In this document: positions 6,983 to 15,045 of the stretch, piece after piece
Layout: each line of letters opens with the position of its first letter
How positions within the stretch are numbered: the first letter of the stretch is position 1
From: a virus
IMG/VR virus record: IMGVR_UViG_3300011114_000654
Coordinates: 1 to 59,001 of that record
Strand: one strand, 5' to 3'
DNA: 59,001 nt
Position numbers and translations under genes: made by a program
Notes under the pieces: generated by a model
The model's database searches: none
What the model was told of the DNA's origin: nothing
What the model saw: only the letters and a program-made list of their open reading frames with translations

Positions 6983-7573
6983 ATGGCTATTATTGAGATT
7001 GATGGTGACCTGTTCGACGATGAGACAGGCGAGTATGCGGGACCAACGGGGAGAGACCTCCCCTCAATCCTTGAAGGTGAAGAAGACCTCCTCAAGTATA
7101 TGAGAATCTTGCTTGATGCTGAGACACGTGCTGCAGCTGAAGAGATGAAGTACAAGTCTGTCTTAGAGAACATCAACAAGATGGTAAAACGACATAAGTC
7201 TAAGGTCGGTTATCTTCGTGCTATGTATGAAGGTCAAGCTGCAAAGGTAGCAAACACACTCCTTCCTAGGGATAAGGAAGGTAACCTTCGCAGTAAGACG
7301 TACCGTTGTCCATTTGGGACTATCGGTCAACGTACGACACAACCTAGCCTGAAGATTAGCGATATGGCACGTGCTATCAACTTCATTCAAGAATCAGCAC
7401 CTCAGGCTATCAAGACAGAACAAAAGGTTCTTGTATCTTCGATTCCTGACGAGATAAAGCACAAGCTCCTTACAGACGTTGATATCGCAGAGCAATTTGG
7501 CTTTGAAGTGAACCCCGGTGGAGAGAGCATCACCATCAAGACTATAACGGAGACTAAAGATGAGACGAAGTGA
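6983..7573 (+). CDS. Siphovirus Gp157/Gam-like protein, 196 aa
   Basis: A helical central region (residues 35-85, KYMRILLDAETRAAAEE onward) is followed by a compact segment RCPFGTIGQRTTQPSLKISD. This order is typical of Gp157/Gam-like phage proteins, which in some cases block host exonucleases, and which usually lie beside ERF or other annealing genes, as here. No enzyme motif is present. SD is GAAAGGTAGGTAGG. Assignment is by pattern and context only. Confidence 0.6.
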   Translation: MAIIEIDGDLFDDETGEYAGPTGRDLPSILEGEEDLLKYMRILLDAETRAAAEEMKYKSVLENINKMVKRHKSKVGYLRAMYEGQAAKVANTLLPRDKEGNLRSKTYRCPFGTIGQRTTQPSLKISDMARAINFIQESAPQAIKTEQKVLVSSIPDEIKHKLLTDVDIAEQFGFEVNPGGESITIKTITETKDETK

Positions 7574-7799
7574 GCTGGAGTTAGTGCTTGAAGGATTAGT
7601 AAACCTTAGAGCAAAGGCACACTACCTACAGGTCAATACAGAGTTGAAGACAGGTCAACCTCAATACCCTATCGCTGGAGTGCTAGAGAAGCTTGACCAG
7701 GCTGTCAATCTATTGACCAAGGAAGTACACGCCGTACAAGGTAGGAAGCCTAGGACTATGACAGAAAAGTTCAATAGCTTTGTAGGTAGCCTAAAATGA
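7560..7799 (+). CDS. Hypothetical protein, 79 aa
   Basis: Unknown small helical protein; it overlaps the 3' end of the Gp157/Gam-like gene by 14 nt and is itself overlapped 4 nt by the next gene. The N-terminal half is rich in Leu and Glu and may form a helix hairpin. The context suggests a recombination accessory factor, but the sequence gives no direct evidence. Confidence 0.65.
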   Translation: MRRSELELVLEGLVNLRAKAHYLQVNTELKTGQPQYPIAGVLEKLDQAVNLLTKEVHAVQGRKPRTMTEKFNSFVGSLK

Positions 7800-8347
7800 G
7801 TGAAGTGGTACATATTGGTAGCCTTACCGATTCTGTATCCATAAGTGAAACAGGGTTGTCCGTTGTCAAGGAGTTGTCCTTCGACCAATGGTCAACCCTT
7901 ATGGGTACGTTGAGTCGTATGGATACGGCGTTTCAGTTCGCCCTTGGCGATGCTCTCCTCTATGGGGAGAGCAGATATGGTGAACGATACTCTCAAGCAG
8001 TTGATGTTACAGGACAGTCGTATCAAAGCCTAGCCAACTACGTATGGGTAGCGAAGGCTGTTGATAAGGATAGGCGTGTACCAGGGCTATCTTGGACACA
8101 TCATAGAGTAGTAGCCAAGCTTGACCCTGAAAAACAAACAGAGCTTCTTACGATTGCAAGGAAAAACGATTGGACTATCACTACCTTAATGGAAGAGGTA
8201 CGTGGTGAACCATTACCTAAGGCTAACTCTGAACAGGTATCTGTACCTAAAGGTATGTCAGTCAGGGATGCTAACGCTGTACTACATCAGGCAGCGAACT
8301 GTCAGTCGTTGTGTTCTACGTGTCCATTCAACAAGGGAGAAGAATGA
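7796..8347 (+). CDS. ParB-like/HTH DNA-binding protein, 183 aa
   Basis: Residues 60-140 contain ESRYGERYSQAVDVTGQSYQSLANYVWVA followed by LSWTHHRVVAKLDPEKQTELL and KNDWTITTL. This order (alternating HTH-like segment, HHxxVA, W-S/T-x-x-x-L) resembles plasmid or phage ParB-related and DUF3102-like DNA-binding proteins. Four cysteines near the end (CQSLCSTCPF plus one upstream) could bind a metal. The ATGA overlap couples it to the methyltransferase gene. Confidence 0.55.
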   Translation: MSEVVHIGSLTDSVSISETGLSVVKELSFDQWSTLMGTLSRMDTAFQFALGDALLYGESRYGERYSQAVDVTGQSYQSLANYVWVAKAVDKDRRVPGLSWTHHRVVAKLDPEKQTELLTIARKNDWTITTLMEEVRGEPLPKANSEQVSVPKGMSVRDANAVLHQAANCQSLCSTCPFNKGEE

Positions 8348-9327
8348 GATATCTAAGTGTTTGTAGTGGCATCGAGGCAGCTAGTGTAGCGTGGGAGCCT
8401 CTAGGGTGGACACCTGTAGGGTTCTCTGAGATAGAACCATTCCCCTGTAAGGTATTGCAGCATCACTATCCCCAAGTAAAGAACTATGGGGACATGACCA
8501 AATATAAGGAGTGGGATATAGATGGAGATTCAGTTGACCTTCTGGTTGGAGGAACCCCCTGTCAAGCATTCAGCGTTGCAGGACTCAGAAAAGGACTTGA
8601 AGACCCAAGGGGAAACCTCAGCCTCACTTTCGTTGGAATGGTTGACCACTTTAAGCCAGAATGGGTTGTCTGGGAAAATGTCCCCGGTGTACTGTCAAGC
8701 TCAGGAGGACGGGACTTTGGTTCCTTCATCGGGGCGATGGCAAGTATCGGGTATGGGTTCGCTTGGAGGTGTCTTGACGCTCAATTCTACGGCGTCCCGC
8801 AAAGACGTCGTAGAGTCTTCCTTGTCGGACATTCTTCTGGAGACAGCAGACGTGCCGGAGAAGTACTATTTGAGCCAGAGAGCTTGTCAGGGAATCATAG
8901 CGAGAGCAAACAGGCGGGGAAAAGCATTGCCGAAGGCACTATCACAGGCACTGTATCTTCAAAGTGGGCTAAAGGTTCCGGAGGGCCAGCCGGAGACGAG
9001 TGTTACAACTTAGTACCTGTCCTGTGTCAAAACAATCAGACAGATGCCAGGTTGAAGGAAGAACCTAACACAAGTCAAACAGTACTCGCACGTTGGGGTA
9101 CAGGTGGAGGTAACACTCCAATAGTGCAGCACACAACTAGAGTACGAAGGCTTACACCAACTGAGGTAGAACGACTCCAAGGATTCCCTGATGGGTATAC
9201 AGACATAAGACCTAACGACAGGTATACGCCAGACGGTCCACGCTACAAGTCATTAGGCAATTCTATGGCTGTCCCTTGTATGAGATACATAGGCGAACGG
9301 ATACAAGGTGTATCTAATCGTATGTGA
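8344..9327 (+). CDS. C5-cytosine DNA methyltransferase, 327 aa
   Basis: Transfers a methyl group from SAM to cytosine C5 in DNA. Visible motifs in order: I (YLSVCSGIEAAS), IV (GGTPCQAFSVAG with catalytic Cys), VI (VVWENVPGV), VIII (VPQRRRRVFLVG), a variable target-recognition region (about 185-265) and X (LGNSMAVPCM). The start is the ATG of the ATGA overlap at 8344. In this replication block it most likely protects phage DNA from host restriction. The target sequence cannot be read from the protein. Confidence 0.93.
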   Translation: MRYLSVCSGIEAASVAWEPLGWTPVGFSEIEPFPCKVLQHHYPQVKNYGDMTKYKEWDIDGDSVDLLVGGTPCQAFSVAGLRKGLEDPRGNLSLTFVGMVDHFKPEWVVWENVPGVLSSSGGRDFGSFIGAMASIGYGFAWRCLDAQFYGVPQRRRRVFLVGHSSGDSRRAGEVLFEPESLSGNHSESKQAGKSIAEGTITGTVSSKWAKGSGGPAGDECYNLVPVLCQNNQTDARLKEEPNTSQTVLARWGTGGGNTPIVQHTTRVRRLTPTEVERLQGFPDGYTDIRPNDRYTPDGPRYKSLGNSMAVPCMRYIGERIQGVSNRM

Positions 9328-9335
9328 TATAGTCC

Positions 9336-9367
9336 TATTCCCTGAAGCACATTAGCTGATGGGAATA
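9336..9367 (+). other. Inverted repeat between methyltransferase and initiator genes
   Basis: TATTCCC (9336-9342) pairs with GGGAATA (9361-9367). The arm is 7 bp and the loop 18 nt. It precedes the ribosome site TAGGTAGGT of the gene at 9389. It may be a processing hairpin like those in the early block, or incidental. Confidence 0.4.
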
Positions 9368-9388
9368 TTTGGTTTATAGGTAGGTAAC

Positions 9389-10285
9389 ATGATTACAATA
9401 TTTAACGGCAGGACACGTAGTTTACGTACGTCCGAACAAAGCTCTTTCGTGCAACTTGAACACCGCATACTCCAGCATATGAATAAGTTCACATCAAGTG
9501 AGTGGATGGTGTTCTGCGCTATCTCACTACACGCAGACCAAGAAGGTGTATGCTTCCCATCTATCCCTAGACTAATGAAGTCAACAGGCTTATCAGCACC
9601 TACGATTCGTGCTGCAATCGCAGGGCTAGAGACCAAGGAGATTGAAGGATGTAAGGTTGTATCACGTCGCATGAGGTTCCAAGAAGGACGTCAAACAAGT
9701 AACGAATACATCATCCTTCCCGGCTATCAGGGGGAAAGTATTTTGGAGGGGGAGGGTAAAGAATCTTATAGGGGGGAGGGTAAAGAAATTAGTACCCCTA
9801 TTAACAAGAATCAATTAGAACAAGAACCAATTAACAATAACAAGAATCAATTAGAACGAGAACCCATTAACAATAATCAATTACAAATCACACACTCTGA
9901 GGCTAAGACTCCAAAGAAACGTAAGACTACAGCACTACCAAAGAGTGATGACCCAGCACGAGAGCTTTACGAATCATTCAGGCTATGGAAGTATCCATCA
10001 CTACAGGCATCTGACTTCAACATCACTGAATGGAAGTCCGTCTACTTTGTCCTTTACCAGATGGTGGCAAAGGGTATTAGTGGGGAGACCCTGGTGAATG
10101 CTTGCCAGAACCTTACCAACAAATGGGGTAACGCTGATATGGTCACAATCAACTCTCTATGGAAACACTGGTCAACAGCAACGCAACTTACCGCAACCAT
10201 TGGAACACCTCTAAAGAAAGCTACGACGAGAGACCACGCAACATCAGCTGAGGATGTCATGAAGTTTGTTAGGGGTATGTCTTGA
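9389..10285 (+). CDS. Replication initiator-like HTH protein, 298 aa
   Basis: The N-terminal 110 residues carry a winged-helix pattern (SEWMVFCAISLHAD..CFPSIPRLMKSTGLSAPTIRAAIAGL), as in phage O-type and DnaD-like initiators. The middle (residues 110-195) is low complexity, with repeated EGEGKES and NNKNQLE units encoded by iteron-like DNA. The C-terminal domain (residues 200-298) resembles a helicase-recruiting helical domain. The gene lies upstream of a probable helicase loader and DnaB, the usual lambda-like order, and the repeats make an internal origin plausible. Confidence 0.75.
   Translation: MITIFNGRTRSLRTSEQSSFVQLEHRILQHMNKFTSSEWMVFCAISLHADQEGVCFPSIPRLMKSTGLSAPTIRAAIAGLETKEIEGCKVVSRRMRFQEGRQTSNEYIILPGYQGESILEGEGKESYRGEGKEISTPINKNQLEQEPINNNKNQLEREPINNNQLQITHSEAKTPKKRKTTALPKSDDPARELYESFRLWKYPSLQASDFNITEWKSVYFVLYQMVAKGISGETLVNACQNLTNKWGNADMVTINSLWKHWSTATQLTATIGTPLKKATTRDHATSAEDVMKFVRGMS
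9730..9809 (+). repeat. Origin-like repeats inside the initiator gene
   Basis: Three G-rich/AAAG units stand in tandem: GGGGGAAAGTATTTTG (9730-9745), a block with AAAGAATCTT (9758-9767) and a block ending at 9809 that shares 21 exact bases with 53274-53294. All three recur, inverted and in the same order, at 53274-53361. Downstream AT-rich repeats (9805-9890, AATCAATTAGAAC occurring twice) could be an unwinding element. Confidence 0.7.
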
Positions 10286-10309
10286 CAGTACGGTGTATTA
10301 TGGTAAAGT
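10282..10309 (+). promoter_or_regulatory. Sigma70-type promoter TTGACA-N16-TAAAGT
   Basis: TTGACA (10282-10287) overlaps the stop codon of the initiator gene. TAAAGT at 10304-10309 follows after 16 bp, about 20 nt before the next start codon. The match is good at -35 and moderate at -10. It probably provides independent expression of the helicase operon. Confidence 0.7.
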
Positions 10310-10329
10310 ACTTCACATAGGAGGTGGGT

Positions 10330-10710
10330 ATGGCAGATGTTACGATGGCAGACCAGTTTGAATGGGCATTCCCAAAGGAATGGATAACGGTCATTGAGAT
10401 GGAAGATGACGAATCAAGCTTGGATGTCAAATACGAAGTCGTTGATACTACAAAGGTATTAGAGATTGCAGCATTACTTTATGCTGGTGGGAGCGTCCCA
10501 TATGAGTTGCTTTCTGAAAGAATCTTATGGGTCACAAAACTGAAGGATGCTATGCAACCTGATGGCGATGAACCACTCACACTTGAAGAGACCCTTGAAG
10601 GAGTGACGTATTGGGTCAACGAAGAGTTGAACGCAACGATGGAATCATATGCGGAAGAGAAGCTCGCTGGATACAAAGACGGTTCGGAATGGGAGAACTA
10701 CTATGACTGA
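10330..10710 (+). CDS. Hypothetical acidic protein, 126 aa
   Basis: Unknown acidic protein with no recognised motif. The ATG at 10330 is preceded by AGGAGG with 5-nt spacing; an in-frame GTG at 10324 would abut the SD and is less likely. It is the first gene after the promoter at 10282 and overlaps the probable helicase loader. A replication accessory role is possible from position only. Confidence 0.7.
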   Translation: MADVTMADQFEWAFPKEWITVIEMEDDESSLDVKYEVVDTTKVLEIAALLYAGGSVPYELLSERILWVTKLKDAMQPDGDEPLTLEETLEGVTYWVNEELNATMESYAEEKLAGYKDGSEWENYYD

Positions 10711-11200
10711 TAAGGCGTTTGGTACGGTCGCTGGCATACTGAGTGCTATGCCAGCACAACAGCGGTGGGATGATGGCGTTGCGGTAGGCTACGCTCTTTC
10801 CCTAAAAGATGTAGACGATAAGACGGCTATTGACGTAGTCATCGATATGTTGAAGACTGAGGACTTCCGTCCTAGTCCAGCTGCAATCCTTCGTAGGGTA
10901 CGTGGTATCCGGTGTGGTGAAACATCCGTCATTCAGATGTTCAACCGCATCTGCCGGTTCCTCTCTGATGTCCATCCTTTGATGCGTACAGAGCGTGAGG
11001 TTGAGTGGCTAACAGATGGTGACTTACACCCCTTTGATATCGTTGCAGTCAAGTACATCGGTGGATGGCAGGTAGCAGGGAAGATGGATAGAGATAAGCT
11101 CACATCAGCCTTACGTGACTGGACGAAGGATGCAAACGATACAGTCCAGAACCTTGTTCAGATTGATGTCAAGCCTGAAGTAAAGGCAATCTCAGAATGA
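10703..11200 (+). CDS. Probable helicase loader-like protein, 165 aa
   Basis: Unrecognised by sequence alone. It begins MTDKAFGTVAGILSAMP; the middle has EDFRPSPAAILRRVRGI, as in small phage proteins annotated as replicative helicase loaders or inhibitors. It lies directly upstream of, and overlaps by 4 nt, a DnaB helicase gene. The ATG at 10703 follows GGGAG. The loader call rests mainly on this position and the small helical make-up; no Walker motif is present, so it is not a DnaC/DnaI AAA+ loader. Confidence 0.5.
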   Translation: MTDKAFGTVAGILSAMPAQQRWDDGVAVGYALSLKDVDDKTAIDVVIDMLKTEDFRPSPAAILRRVRGIRCGETSVIQMFNRICRFLSDVHPLMRTEREVEWLTDGDLHPFDIVAVKYIGGWQVAGKMDRDKLTSALRDWTKDANDTVQNLVQIDVKPEVKAISE

Positions 11201-12573
11201 CAGAAGTTGAGAAGCGTGTATCAGAGCTTTCATCACGCAAGAAAGATGGGTACTACCCATTCGACCCTATGGTGGAGATGTCCCTTCTTGGGACTATCCT
11301 CCTTGGGGGCAAGAAGGTTCTTGATGATGTAGAGCATATCGTCAACGAGCAGATGTTCTATCGTCCTGGCAACCAAGCTGTTTATTCGTCTATGAAGAGA
11401 GTTGTCGCTCAGACTCAAGGTAGTTGCGATATCGTCCTGCTGAATGATGACCTTACTAATCACAACCAGATAGACCTCATAGGTGGGCTAGCGTACCTAA
11501 TGCAGTTGGGTGATATGGAGTTCACTACATCAACGGCTGTAACGTACGCCAATAAGGTCAAGAGATACCACGAGCTTAGGAACATAGTAGTCAACTCTGA
11601 GTACGCTATGCTCAGGGCGCAACAAGGTGAGATTGACCCTGAGGTAATCACCCTAGACTTCGCTAAAGGAACTGAGATAAAGAATGCAACCAACGTAGTA
11701 TCAAGCGCAGGTGATGTACTACGTGAAAGTATCTTAGGTATCCTAAACGGTCGTAAGAAAGGGATTCCAACAGGCTTTGCTGATATCGATAAGGTAATCA
11801 ACGGATTCAAGGAAGGTGAACTAATCATCCTTGGTGGCAGACCATCTATGGGTAAGTCATCACTTGGACTACAGTATGCAATCAACGCATCAAGGCAATG
11901 CAAGGCGAATGGTGGTGGAGGCGCACTCTTCATTAGCGTAGAGATGTCACAAGACATGATTAGCCAGAGGCTCCTACAGATAATAGGAAACGTAGACGGT
12001 CAAGCACTTCACAATAGCTACTTCTCTAAGGGCGAGCGTGACTCTATGGAGGCTACACAACGTGAGGTGGACACATTACCCCTTTACTTCTCAACAGAGA
12101 CTCCTGTGACCATTCAGAGCATCAGGGCTAAGGCTCGTGATATGCAGCGTAAAGGCACACTATCTATGCTAGTGGTTGACTACCTTCAGATGCTTGATAC
12201 AGGGAAGGAGACGCAGGGTAGGACACGTGATATTGGAGTACTGAGCAGAGGGTTGAAGTCAATAGCCAAAGAGTTTAGTATCCCAGTCGTAGCTTTATCG
12301 TCACTCTCACGTGCAAGTGAACAGCGCAATGACAAGCGACCAATCATGTCAGACCTACGAGAGTCTGGAGATATTGAGTCAGATGCTGACGTGGTACAAT
12401 TTCTGTATAGACCAGACTATTACGCTGAAGATAGGAATGCTTGGGATGAAGATATGCCTTCCGAGACAGAAGTGATAACAGCGAAAAACCGCAATGGGTC
12501 TATTGGAGTATCACGAATCGAGTTCCACAAACGTGTAGCACGTTTCGCTAATATCCCAGAAGGAAGCCTCTAA
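11197..12573 (+). CDS. dnaB: Replicative DNA helicase, DnaB family, 458 aa
   Basis: Unwinds DNA at the replication fork as a hexamer. The N-terminal domain (residues 20-120, PFDPMVEMSLLGTILL) is followed by the RecA-like motor: Walker A GGRPSMGKSSL (about 215-225), LFISVEMSQDMISQRLL, Walker B-type LVVDYLQML, and LSRASEQRNDKRPIMSDLRESGDIESDAD. Length and motif order match full-length DnaB. It overlaps its upstream neighbour by 4 nt and the next gene by TAATG. Confidence 0.95.
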   Translation: MTEVEKRVSELSSRKKDGYYPFDPMVEMSLLGTILLGGKKVLDDVEHIVNEQMFYRPGNQAVYSSMKRVVAQTQGSCDIVLLNDDLTNHNQIDLIGGLAYLMQLGDMEFTTSTAVTYANKVKRYHELRNIVVNSEYAMLRAQQGEIDPEVITLDFAKGTEIKNATNVVSSAGDVLRESILGILNGRKKGIPTGFADIDKVINGFKEGELIILGGRPSMGKSSLGLQYAINASRQCKANGGGGALFISVEMSQDMISQRLLQIIGNVDGQALHNSYFSKGERDSMEATQREVDTLPLYFSTETPVTIQSIRAKARDMQRKGTLSMLVVDYLQMLDTGKETQGRTRDIGVLSRGLKSIAKEFSIPVVALSSLSRASEQRNDKRPIMSDLRESGDIESDADVVQFLYRPDYYAEDRNAWDEDMPSETEVITAKNRNGSIGVSRIEFHKRVARFANIPEGSL

Positions 12574-12803
12574 TGGATGTATCAATCCGAACCGGATACA
12601 AGCGTGTGTCGAACTGGCAACGACACGTGATTATGACTGTAGCAGACTCTAAGACCAGGGCAGAAGCAGCTGAGAGACTAGGGCTAAAGATACGTACACT
12701 TGATGACCTTTTGTATCGTGCATACAAGACGATGGGTTGTCGCAATATCAAGGAAGCAGAAGTCATCCTAGGTAGCAAGGGATTCACAACAAGGAGCGAG
12801 TAA
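12573..12803 (+). CDS. LuxR/GerE-type HTH protein, 76 aa
   Basis: The whole protein is one DNA-binding domain: SNWQRHVIMTVADSKTRAEAAERLGLKIRTLDDLLYRAYKTMG resembles the C-terminal HTH of LuxR-type regulators (A..LGlk..Tl...l.rA..KmG). There is no receiver or ligand domain. It could regulate phage or host promoters and is one of two such proteins in the genome (the other at 50153). The start overlaps the helicase stop (TAATG). Confidence 0.65.
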   Translation: MDVSIRTGYKRVSNWQRHVIMTVADSKTRAEAAERLGLKIRTLDDLLYRAYKTMGCRNIKEAEVILGSKGFTTRSE

Positions 12804-12907
12804 TGAACATAGTTGCAACCATCATATGTGTTATGTTTTTAGCAGTAGTGTGTTTCTTTTTGGGTATAGGATACGTGATAGACAAGCATATAGAGGAGGG
12901 TAAATGA
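12803..12907 (+). CDS. Small single-span membrane protein, 34 aa
   Basis: The ATG overlaps the preceding stop (TAATG) with AAGGAG 7 nt upstream, and the stop overlaps the next start (ATGA), so this frame is embedded in a coupled operon. Residues 3-25 are hydrophobic (IVATIICVMFLAVVCFFLGIG), followed by a charged tail (DKHIEEGK). This gives one membrane helix with a short cytoplasmic tail. Function unknown. Confidence 0.65.
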   Translation: MNIVATIICVMFLAVVCFFLGIGYVIDKHIEEGK

Positions 12908-13161
12908 TTGGAGTAAGACACATCAGCCAACTGTCTGTATCTGGTAATGCAAGATTAGCTCGTGTAAAGCTTGTTAAACTTATCGACCAGATACCTGAAG
13001 ATGTTCAGTTACGCATTTGGGATATGCATAAAGACGGAATGAGTAGGCGAAGTATTAGTAATATATTAATTGCAGAGGGTGTGCCATCTCCTAAGATGAC
13101 CCTACCTTGGGGAGTAAATGCAATTGCTGTAGTCATAGACAAATACAAGGAGAAGGTATGA
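12904..13161 (+). CDS. Small HTH-like protein, 85 aa
   Basis: Residues 38-65 (LRIWDMHKDGMSRRSISNILIAEGVPSPKM) resemble the helix-turn-helix segment found in resolvase/recombinase C-termini and phage HTH proteins, where a new rule such as eGVPsP follows the recognition helix. It has no catalytic Ser domain. DNA binding is likely but the target is unknown. ATGA overlap upstream, 4-nt overlap downstream. Confidence 0.55.
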   Translation: MIGVRHISQLSVSGNARLARVKLVKLIDQIPEDVQLRIWDMHKDGMSRRSISNILIAEGVPSPKMTLPWGVNAIAVVIDKYKEKV

Positions 13162-13358
13162 AGAACTTTACGCAGATATTGGAAGACGCTAAAAGTGGTA
13201 AGGCTATTAGGCGTGTTGGGGCTAGATGGTTTGTTCAGATGGTAGACAAGAAGTTGTGTACATACAAACTAAATGGTGCTAACACCAGGGTCTTTGATGG
13301 AGTTACAGTTCTGTCATCTTTTGACATATTGTCGAACGACTGGGAAGTAGTGGAATGA
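13158..13358 (+). CDS. Tad2/DUF2829-like protein, 66 aa (paralogue 1)
   Basis: Begins MKNFTQILEDAKSGKAIRRVGARWF and ends SSFDILSNDWEVVE. The frame M..F...L..GK...R...W and the terminal DilsnDWEVVE match the DUF2829 pattern now linked to Tad2, a sponge for Thoeris cyclic ADP-ribose signals. It is shorter than usual (about 70-90 aa). Three more copies lie at 13355, 13719 and 54307. The start is the ATG inside the upstream stop overlap; in-frame extension from 13107 is rejected because it would overlap the upstream gene by 55 nt. Confidence 0.5.
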   Translation: MKNFTQILEDAKSGKAIRRVGARWFVQMVDKKLCTYKLNGANTRVFDGVTVLSSFDILSNDWEVVE

Positions 13359-13573
13359 AGTTTAGCGAAGTAGTTGACGAGCTTATGGATGGTAAGCGTG
13401 TACGTAAAACCAATTGGGATGACATTACTGCTTACTTAAAGTATGACGCAGAATGCAATATGTTTGACTTCTACATGACTACAGACGGGCATATTTACAC
13501 CACGCAGTCTTACACGTCGCTAGACTTGACATCTAAAGATTTGACATCTGACTTCTGGGAGGTAGTGGAATGA
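13355..13573 (+). CDS. Tad2/DUF2829-like protein, 72 aa (paralogue 2)
   Basis: MKFSEVVDELMDGKRVRKTNWDD at the N-terminus and LTSDFWEVVE at the C-terminus match the DUF2829/Tad2 frame (F.e....L..GK.v.R..W; D..a.dWevv) better than paralogue 1. A tyrosine-rich central strand follows. It overlaps its neighbours by 4 nt on each side. If Tad2-like, it would bind cyclic nucleotide signals; this is inference from a weak motif. Confidence 0.55.
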   Translation: MKFSEVVDELMDGKRVRKTNWDDITAYLKYDAECNMFDFYMTTDGHIYTTQSYTSLDLTSKDLTSDFWEVVE

Positions 13574-13722
13574 GAGTTTGGATTGTACTAGTAGACCCTA
13601 TATTCAGTTGTGATTACACCGATATCAAAGGAGTATTTGGGTCTCATCAAGCAGCGTTAGACTACATGAAAAAGCATGAATGTTTATACTTGTGGTCGGA
13701 TGAAGGAGAGGTAGTGCAATGA
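13570..13722 (+). CDS. Small DUF7336-like protein, 50 aa
   Basis: The ATG overlaps the preceding stop (ATGA). The sequence MRVWIVLVDPIFSCDYTDIK-GVFGSHQAALDYM has the strand, 'i.GVF.s...A' and helix order of small proteins annotated DUF7336, whose function is unknown. The frame ends in GEVVQ with the stop overlapping the next start. The coupling on both sides argues that it is translated. Confidence 0.6.
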   Translation: MRVWIVLVDPIFSCDYTDIKGVFGSHQAALDYMKKHECLYLWSDEGEVVQ

Positions 13723-13967
13723 CACTACACGAAATAACTCCATCCATTGAGAAGGGATTACCATTCAGACGTGTATCCTTCCCTGAGAAACTCTATTACT
13801 ACTACGACATGAATGACAAGTGGTTCATCCAAGGTAACTCAGAAAATGGATGTGAGATTATCATGTACACACTTGACTTAAAGATTGACGATTTAGTGGC
13901 TAATGACTGGGAAGTAGATGAATGGGATAACCATATTGTTGACACCAACAAAAAGGTAGACGCATGA
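13719..13967 (+). CDS. Tad2/DUF2829-like protein, 82 aa (paralogue 3)
   Basis: The N-terminus MTLHEITPSIEKGLPFRRVSFPEKLYYYYD keeps the spacing of the paralogues but has lost the conserved Lys and Trp. The C-terminal KIDDLVANDWEVDEW retains the DlvanDWEV signature. A 15-residue charged tail follows. It is the most diverged member of the family, perhaps specialised or decaying. Confidence 0.45.
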   Translation: MTLHEITPSIEKGLPFRRVSFPEKLYYYYDMNDKWFIQGNSENGCEIIMYTLDLKIDDLVANDWEVDEWDNHIVDTNKKVDA

Positions 13968-14227
13968 AGTTTGAAGCACAAGTACTAAGACCTAGCGATG
14001 ACGAGAGTCTTATAATTGAAATGGCAAAAACTGCCTACAAGTTCTTTGAGAAACATCCAAATGAATATGCTACTGATATCTACGCAAAAGGTGATGACGG
14101 AATTGTAGGACACGTAGGGAAGATAGTAAACCCAAAGTACGTAACGCTAGTAGACAGCGCAGCATCTATGGTGTCAACCTACAACACTAGGAATCTCATA
14201 CGGACGGTTATGCTGAAAGATAAATAA
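13964..14227 (+). CDS. Hypothetical protein, 87 aa
   Basis: Unknown small protein, last gene of the plus-strand replication operon, overlapping the previous gene by 4 nt. No motif recognised. It is followed at once by the bidirectional terminator at 14235-14263, beyond which the late genes come in from the other strand. Confidence 0.7.
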   Translation: MKFEAQVLRPSDDESLIIEMAKTAYKFFEKHPNEYATDIYAKGDDGIVGHVGKIVNPKYVTLVDSAASMVSTYNTRNLIRTVMLKDK

Positions 14228-14234
14228 ACAAGAG

Positions 14235-14263
14235 TAAGACACCAACATAACGCTGGTGTCTTA
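14235..14263. terminator. Bidirectional rho-independent terminator
   Basis: TAAGACACCA (14235-14244) pairs perfectly with TGGTGTCTTA (14254-14263) over a 9-nt loop. T-rich sequence (TTTGTTTATC) follows on the plus strand, and TTGTTTATTT follows on the minus strand. It separates the convergent early/middle and late transcription units. Confidence 0.9.
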
Positions 14264-14268
14264 TTTGT

Positions 14269-15045
14269 TTATCTTTTCAGGATGATAGACGTATCATCAA
14301 TAGCAACTGTCAATCCCTGCCAATTAGCAAAGTCACGTACAGACACCATAGACTTACCGCCAAGTATGATTGGTGAACAAGGGATAGCCTTATCATCCCA
14401 CAATGGAACTAAGTCAAAGGCTAGTCTAGTCTTGACGTCTTCACCATACAACGCCTCAAGCATAGGACGTAGCGCAGCATAAGCTTTACCGTTAGTCAAT
14501 ATAGACTTGATGGAGTCAGAACCTATGACTACATTACGCTCAGATGAAACATCATCAAGCAGGTCAGCCCATCTAGCAAACACAAGACGCCCTAGGTTAC
14601 GCCCTGTATATAGGTTAGGACGCTCTACAACAGACGTACCATTCCTTGAACCATCAAGGTTACTGTTACCCTCAATGGATGTGAATGAGTTGTCCTTATA
14701 GCCAGATACAAGGAATACGTGAACAGCATCATCGCTATCTTCCGCAGCCAATACAAACCCAACATCACCTACATATGGTGTCTTATGTAAGATGCCTAAC
14801 TTCTTTGCGCGAGCAAGCAATACATCACAGCTGGCTGAACGACCTAGTTGCCAATCAAGCTTAGTCTTGAACTTCCACCTTGCGTGTACAGCACTGAGAA
14901 ACGAAGCACACCAGAAACTACCTAGAGGGACATTACAGGCTGTATTCCATACGTCGATATGGAAACCTCTATTGCTACCCATAGGCTCTTCTTTAGTACC
15001 AACAAAGCCTCTTGCTACCGATATGAACTCTTGTACTGGACTCAT
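14269..15045 (-). CDS. Endolysin, CHAP-like peptidoglycan hydrolase, 258 aa
   Basis: Cleaves the host cell wall at lysis. The N-terminal 140 residues show the CHAP-like cysteine hydrolase family: GTKEEPMGSNRGFHIDVWN, GSFWCASFLSAV (catalytic Cys), DAVHVFLVSG (catalytic His) and SIEGNSNLDGSRNGTSVVER. The C-terminal part (residues 165-258, with AYAALRPMLEAL) resembles copper-amine-oxidase-N-like repeats often used for wall binding. SD AGGAGG lies 7 nt upstream; the start overlaps the stop of the 3010-aa gene (ATGA). Confidence 0.85.
   Translation of the reverse strand: MSPVQEFISVARGFVGTKEEPMGSNRGFHIDVWNTACNVPLGSFWCASFLSAVHARWKFKTKLDWQLGRSASCDVLLARAKKLGILHKTPYVGDVGFVLAAEDSDDAVHVFLVSGYKDNSFTSIEGNSNLDGSRNGTSVVERPNLYTGRNLGRLVFARWADLLDDVSSERNVVIGSDSIKSILTNGKAYAALRPMLEALYGEDVKTRLAFDLVPLWDDKAIPCSPIILGGKSMVSVRDFANWQGLTVAIDDTSIILKR

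Noticed and set aside
8522-9013. 163-codon open frame on the plus strand within the C5 methyltransferase
   Set aside because: It is an out-of-frame shadow; all methyltransferase motifs lie in the other frame.
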